Shown here: piece after piece, positions 15,145-18,402 of the stretch
How positions within the stretch are numbered: position 1 is the stretch's first letter
Layout: every line of letters starts with the position of its first letter
NCBI GenBank assembly: GCA_002437405.1
Contig: DJPO01000046.1
Span: 4,426 to 22,827, forward strand
From: Opitutia bacterium UBA6410
Lineage (GTDB): Bacteria; Verrucomicrobiota; Verrucomicrobiia; Opitutales; Intestinicryptomonadaceae
Direction: 5' to 3'
Length of the DNA: 18,402 nt
Notes under the pieces: generated by a model
The model's input: only the letters and a program-made list of their open reading frames with translations
Database searches by the model: none
Told to the model about the DNA's origin: nothing
Translations under genes and position numbers: made by a program

Positions 15145-16263
15145 TTATTGAGCGGGGCGGGGCGGATTGTTGTAGTACTGCCCGAAATTTTCGGGAGCTG
15201 GGCAGCCGTCGGAGATGTCTTTCATCATTCTTTCGGCGGTTTTGTAGACACCGAAGAAAGGAGTTTTCTCTTTGCCCTGCGGCGCGTTTTCCGAAACTTT
15301 TGCGCACCAGTACACGGCTTTTGTTAGGTCTTTATTTGTCTCGAAGCCGCGCCAATAACGCCATGCGACATACAGCTTTGTCGAGTCGTCCGCCCTCTGC
15401 GCCCCGCGCTCGAGCCACTTTGTCGCCATAGCAAAATCCTGCGGAAAGCCGTTCGAGCCGTCCGCATAAAACGACGAAATTTTGAAGCAGTATCCGTTGT
15501 CGGCGTCCGCGAGCTTTTCGAAATACTCCTGCGCCTTTTTCGGATTTTTCGGCAGAAATTTTCCCTTCGCGTACATTTTCGCGACCTTGTCCATCGCGTC
15601 CTTGTCGCCGAGTTCCGCCGCTTTTTTGTACCAGAAGACCCCCTGTAGTTTGTTCTGCTCGAGTCCCCCTTTGCCCGACATATACTGTTTTGCGACCGAC
15701 GTCATCGCCCCAATGTCGCCTTTCTTGGCGGCTTCGAGTTCGAGTTGCGAAAATTTTCTTTCCCAATATTTTGACTGTTCGGCGTCTCCCTGCGTTTTGT
15801 AGATTTGCGCGAGCTTCATAACCGCCTCGGGGTGTCCAGCTTCCGCCGCTTGGGTAATCCAGTACATTCCACGCTGCGGGTTTTTCGGCATCAAATACCC
15901 GAACATATATGCGTTCCCGAGTGCCCACTTGTCAATGGGCGTTCCGTTCTTCGCGCCGGCCTCGCGCCAGCGGATTGCCGAGTCGATGTCGCGCGGCAGA
16001 ATTTGTCCTTCGGCGTACGCGCAACCAAGCAGCGTTTGCGCGGGCGCGAAATTCTGCTCCGCCGCCGCCTTGATGTATTCGAGCGCGAGCGCGGGGTTTT
16101 TCTCCGCGCCGTTTCCGCCTTTCGTGTACAAAACTCCGAGTGCGAGCTGGGCGGTAGGGTCGCCCGCGTCGGCTTTCTTTTTGAGGTTGTCCAATTCCGC
16201 GTTTGCCGCAAACAGCGCGGTTGCGGACAGTACGAGGGCGATTGCGAATTTCGGGAGTTTCAT
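15145..16263 (-). CDS. Exported Sel1-repeat protein
   Basis: The product is 372 aa. Residues 1-21 form a signal peptide (MKLPKFAIALVLSATALFAANA). The rest is built from about seven to eight Sel1-like repeats of ~36 residues, with recognisable cores ADAGDPTAQLALGVLYTKG, NFAPAQTLLGCAYAEG, GTPIDKWALGNAYMFG, GHPEAVMKLAQIYK, GDIGAMTSVAKQYMSGKG and GDKDAMDKVAKMYAKG. Some repeats near the C-terminus are degenerate. Sel1 repeats form helical solenoids that bind other proteins, and exported members often act in the periplasm or envelope. The start is ATG 16263, where the signal peptide begins; an in-frame upstream start adds residues with no counterpart. It starts 16 nt after the arnD stop, so it is probably the last gene of the arn-type operon. 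No Shine-Dalgarno is visible. The specific partner is unknown. Confidence 0.85.
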   Translation of the reverse strand: MKLPKFAIALVLSATALFAANAELDNLKKKADAGDPTAQLALGVLYTKGGNGAEKNPALALEYIKAAAEQNFAPAQTLLGCAYAEGQILPRDIDSAIRWREAGAKNGTPIDKWALGNAYMFGYLMPKNPQRGMYWITQAAEAGHPEAVMKLAQIYKTQGDAEQSKYWERKFSQLELEAAKKGDIGAMTSVAKQYMSGKGGLEQNKLQGVFWYKKAAELGDKDAMDKVAKMYAKGKFLPKNPKKAQEYFEKLADADNGYCFKISSFYADGSNGFPQDFAMATKWLERGAQRADDSTKLYVAWRYWRGFETNKDLTKAVYWCAKVSENAPQGKEKTPFFGVYKTAERMMKDISDGCPAPENFGQYYNNPPRPAQ

Positions 16264-16279
16264 ATTTGTAAAAATGTCG

Positions 16280-17170
16280 TTATGCCTGCTGAACCGCCAG
16301 CAGTCCGCTTCTGCCCGCAAAGGGCGACATTTCGATTTTGCAGACGGGTAGTGTATTGCGCTTGGCGTCGAGCTCGCGGGCGCGGTCTTCGAGCGAATAA
16401 AATTCGACGCCCCGCTTTTGAGCGGCTTCGAGGAATTCGTCGAACCATTTCAAATACGCCATTCCCTCGAGCTCCGCGTGTGCCGTGATTACCGAATATT
16501 CCGTTTTTCCCATTTCCGCGAAGTGCATATCGGCGACCTGCCCGATTTTCACAGTCCCGAGAACTTCGTCGAGCGTCGGGAGGGTCGAGGGGATTTGGAT
16601 AGTCTTGAAAACGCGTCCGCCCATTTCGGGCAGGAACGGGAATTTCCCGCGCGTGTCGGAGGCGTACAGCAGGTTTGCGGCGTCCTCGAGTGCGAGCGCG
16701 GTCGGCGAAATCTGCCACCCCGGCGCGCCGCAGCACAGCGCCTCGCGCCCGAAGATTTTTTCGAATTCCGCGCGCGCGTTAGAAAACAAGGTCTCGACCT
16801 GCGAGTCGCGCATCGTAAAAAGGAAATCCTGCCAGCGGAAGTGATCCCAGCAGTGTATGCCGCACTCGAAGCCGTCCGCCGCGACCGCCTTCATCTGCGC
16901 AGCGCAGAGTTTCGCGATTTTCGGAGCGGGCAAAAGCGTGCCGTACAGCAGCGTTTTTATCCCGTAGTTCCCCGCGACATTCGAGCGCAGGCACTTTTTC
17001 AGAAATCCCCTGCGGAAGATTCTGCGCAGCGCCTTGCCCGTGTTGTCGGGCCCGAGCGAAAACAAAAATGTTGCGGGAATTCCGCGTTTTTTCAGGAGTT
17101 TTGCCAGCGCTGGCACGCCTTCGCGCGTGCCGCGGTAGGTGTCGATGTCGATTTTTATCGCGAGTTTCAT
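16280..17170 (-). CDS. arnD: 4-deoxy-4-formamido-L-arabinose-phosphoundecaprenol deformylase ArnD
   Basis: The product is 296 aa, the family length. ArnD removes the formyl group from 4-formamido-L-arabinose on undecaprenyl phosphate, giving the Ara4N donor for lipid A. It is a NodB-type metal-dependent deacetylase. The start matches E. coli ArnD closely from memory: KIDIDTYRGTREGVP (6-20), then FLFSLGPDNTGKALRR (35-50). The metal site is D8/D10 with H106 and H110 in GIHCWDHFRWQ. APGWQ (149-153), IPSTLPTLDEVLG (193-205), HAELEGMAYL (231-240) and the ending SPFAGRSGLLAVQQ also match. The gene lies 18 nt after the ArnA-like gene and 16 nt before the Sel1 gene, all on the minus strand. ATG 17170 gives the exact family N-terminus, though no Shine-Dalgarno precedes it. 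Confidence in the family is high; activity on this species' lipid is inferred. Confidence 0.93.
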   Translation of the reverse strand: MKLAIKIDIDTYRGTREGVPALAKLLKKRGIPATFLFSLGPDNTGKALRRIFRRGFLKKCLRSNVAGNYGIKTLLYGTLLPAPKIAKLCAAQMKAVAADGFECGIHCWDHFRWQDFLFTMRDSQVETLFSNARAEFEKIFGREALCCGAPGWQISPTALALEDAANLLYASDTRGKFPFLPEMGGRVFKTIQIPSTLPTLDEVLGTVKIGQVADMHFAEMGKTEYSVITAHAELEGMAYLKWFDEFLEAAQKRGVEFYSLEDRARELDAKRNTLPVCKIEMSPFAGRSGLLAVQQA

Positions 17171-17188
17171 CTGAATGAACTTTCGGGC

Positions 17189-18238
17189 TTATTTGTCCGA
17201 AAGCTCGTAATCCTTTTTCAAGAGGTGGTAGTCGAGCGTGAGTTTCAGCGCGGTGCGCAGGTCGGTCGTCGGCTTCCAGCCGAGCACCTTTTCCGCCTGC
17301 TTTACGGACGGCACGCGGCGCGAAACGTCCGCATAGCCCTCGCCGTAGTATTCCTTAGCCGAGACCGTTTTTATCACGGCGTTCTTTGCCGCCTGCGCGT
17401 ATTCGGGGTATTCGCCGAACAGCTCTATGAGCATTTCCGCGAGCTGCTTAATCGAGAATTCCATATCGGGATTGCCGATATTGAAAATCTTGCCGTCGGC
17501 GCAGCCGTCCTTGTTTTCGAGGATTTTGAGCAGGCACTCGATGCCGTCGTCGATGAACGTGAAGCTGCGCTTTTGTTCGCCGCCGTCCACGAGCATAATC
17601 GGCTTGCCGTGAATGATGTTGTGCGCAAACTGCGTGAGCACGCGCGACGAGCCCTCCTTGGGGGCGGTGATGTCGTCGAGCTTCGGGCCGATGAAGTTGA
17701 ACGGGCGGAAGAGTGTGAATTTCAGCCCTTCGTGGTTGCCGTACGCCCAGATTACGCGGTCGAGCATTTGCTTGATGCACGAGTAAATCCAGCGTTCCTT
17801 TGCAATCGGGCCGAGCACGAGGGGTGAGGTGTATTCGTCGAACTGTGTGTCGGGGCACATTCCGTAGACTTCGGAGGTCGAGGGGAAGACGATGCGCTTG
17901 CCGTATTTGGCGCACTTTTTGACGATGTCGACGTTGGCTTCGTAGTCGAGATTGTAGACGCGAAGCGGGTCTTTAACGTAAAGGGCGGGGGTTGCGATTG
18001 CGACGAGCGGCACGACGGTATCGCATGCTTTGATTTGTTCTTCGACCCAGTCGGCGTCTTTGACGATGTCTTTCTTTTCGAAAACAAAGCGTTCGTGCCC
18101 GAGGCAGTGGGGGATTTTATTCGACGCCAAGTCCGCGCCGACAACGGTCCAGTTGGTTTTCTTCAGAATTTTCCAAGCCAGTGACGAGCCGATGAAGCCA
18201 TTGACTCCCAAAATCAAAATCCTTTTATGACTATTCAT
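17189..18238 (-). CDS. arnA: UDP-glucuronic acid oxidative decarboxylase, ArnA C-terminal domain type, stand-alone
   Basis: The product is 349 aa. It matches only the C-terminal dehydrogenase/decarboxylase half of the 660-aa E. coli ArnA. That half uses NAD+ to turn UDP-glucuronate into UDP-4-keto-arabinose. The Rossmann motif is GVNGFIG (11-17). Catalytic residues fall in FPSTSEVYGMC (Ser122, Glu123), WIYSCIK (Tyr152, Lys156) and YADVSRRVPS (Arg308, in the position of ArnA Arg619). RVIWAYGNHEGLKFTLFRPFNFIGP is close to ArnA throughout. The N-terminal formyltransferase domain is missing, and no such domain is encoded beside it. Start ATG 18238 begins just before the Rossmann fold; an earlier in-frame start was rejected. 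It is the first gene of the operon with arnD. A general UDP-xylose synthase is the main alternative, but the ArnA-like segments and the arnD neighbour make it less likely. Confidence 0.9.
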   Translation of the reverse strand: MNSHKRILILGVNGFIGSSLAWKILKKTNWTVVGADLASNKIPHCLGHERFVFEKKDIVKDADWVEEQIKACDTVVPLVAIATPALYVKDPLRVYNLDYEANVDIVKKCAKYGKRIVFPSTSEVYGMCPDTQFDEYTSPLVLGPIAKERWIYSCIKQMLDRVIWAYGNHEGLKFTLFRPFNFIGPKLDDITAPKEGSSRVLTQFAHNIIHGKPIMLVDGGEQKRSFTFIDDGIECLLKILENKDGCADGKIFNIGNPDMEFSIKQLAEMLIELFGEYPEYAQAAKNAVIKTVSAKEYYGEGYADVSRRVPSVKQAEKVLGWKPTTDLRTALKLTLDYHLLKKDYELSDK

Positions 18239-18245
18239 AGAGCCA

Positions 18246-18273
18246 ATAATGGGAAAGGCGTTCGAGTGCGCAA
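18246..18273 (-). promoter_or_regulatory. Weak candidate promoter for the arnA-arnD-Sel1 operon
   Basis: On the minus strand TTGCGC (18273-18268) and CATTAT (18251-18246) are spaced by 16 bp, and the -10 ends 7 bp before the ATG at 18238. Both boxes are poor matches (3 and 4 of 6). Confidence 0.25.
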
Positions 18274-18296
18274 GTTTTTTGTGTGTGGAATAGTCA

Positions 18297-18319
18297 GCAA
18301 AATTGCGAAGCAATTTTGC
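18297..18319. repeat. Perfect 10-bp hairpin, first of three
   Basis: GCAAAATTGC (18297-18306) pairs with GCAATTTTGC (18310-18319) around a GAA loop. On the + strand a six-T run follows at 18325-18330, 5 nt after the stem. It lies 58 bp upstream of the arnA start. Confidence 0.75.
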
Positions 18320-18335
18320 GCGGTGTTTTTTAGAC

Positions 18336-18352
18336 AGGGGGTCTTGCCCCCT
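18336..18352. repeat. Perfect 6-bp G/C hairpin, second of three
   Basis: AGGGGG (18336-18341) pairs with CCCCCT (18347-18352) around TCTTG. The G run could alternatively pair with a second C5 run at 18384-18388, enclosing the third hairpin. Confidence 0.7.
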
Positions 18353-18354
18353 AC

Positions 18355-18381
18355 GGAAAAATTGGTTTTACCAATTTTTCC
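18355..18381. repeat. Perfect 12-bp hairpin, third of three
   Basis: GGAAAAATTGGT (18355-18366) pairs with ACCAATTTTTCC (18370-18381) around a TTT loop. It starts 2 bp after the second hairpin. The rest of the window to 18402 shows no gene. Confidence 0.8.
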
Positions 18382-18402
18382 TACCCCCGCTTGGGCGCGT
18401 GA

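Noticed and set aside
16418..17827. Open frame of 469 codons on the plus strand across arnD and the ArnA-like gene
   Set aside because: Both genes it opposes are clearly real, and the product is rich in Arg, Val and Glu with no recognisable fold.

Overview
The window suggests a Gram-negative, high-GC bacterium, most likely from the Verrucomicrobiota/Opitutales side of the PVC superphylum. This placement is inferred from gene content and family resemblance; there is no rRNA marker. The Gram-negative envelope is shown by a DUF481-type outer-membrane protein, an AsmA-like protein and genes of the lipid A 4-amino-4-deoxy-L-arabinose (Ara4N) pathway. Twelve protein genes cover nearly all of the DNA. 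I see no tRNA, rRNA, CRISPR array, insertion sequence or phage gene.

Layout. (1) 56-3019: a DUF481 outer-membrane protein (-) is divergent from an ArnC/GtrB-like polyprenyl-phosphate glycosyltransferase (+). The glycosyltransferase converges on an RsmE-type 16S rRNA methyltransferase (-), and an inverted repeat lies exactly between the two stop codons. (2) 3224-3583: a lone acyl carrier protein with an N-terminal extension. (3) 3736-11788: a tightly packed five-gene transcription unit. It encodes a GldA-like ABC ATPase, an ABC-2 permease (GldF-like), a GldG-like auxiliary protein, a DUF4340 protein with three tandem units, and a large AsmA-like membrane-anchored protein. (4) 11935-13398: an FAD/Fe-S NADPH oxidoreductase of the GltD/NfnB family, ending at a strong intrinsic terminator. 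(5) 13496-14905: an exported GH10 glycoside hydrolase, also followed by a strong terminator. (6) 15145-18238 (-): an arn-type operon with a stand-alone ArnA decarboxylase domain, the ArnD deformylase and a Sel1-repeat protein. A cluster of three perfect hairpins lies upstream of it.

How the genes may work together. Most of the window concerns the cell envelope. ArnA-DH, ArnD and the ArnC-like enzyme are three steps of the route that puts Ara4N on undecaprenyl phosphate for lipid A modification, but they sit at opposite ends of the window, and the aminotransferase, formyltransferase and ArnT are not here. The ABC/Gld/DUF4340/AsmA unit looks like one envelope machine: an ATP-driven inner-membrane complex, two or three periplasmic arms, and a long AsmA-like protein of a class linked to lipid transfer between membranes. 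The cargo is unknown. This unit is the best candidate in the window for an undescribed system.

Regulation. Several first genes have no Shine-Dalgarno sequence, and their candidate -35/-10 pairs (often TTGAAA-like with 17-bp spacing) lie almost against the ATG, which suggests leaderless or very short-leader mRNAs. Three genes inside the ABC operon have clear GGAG-type sites. All calls rest on reading the sequence and translated proteins; no database search was run.
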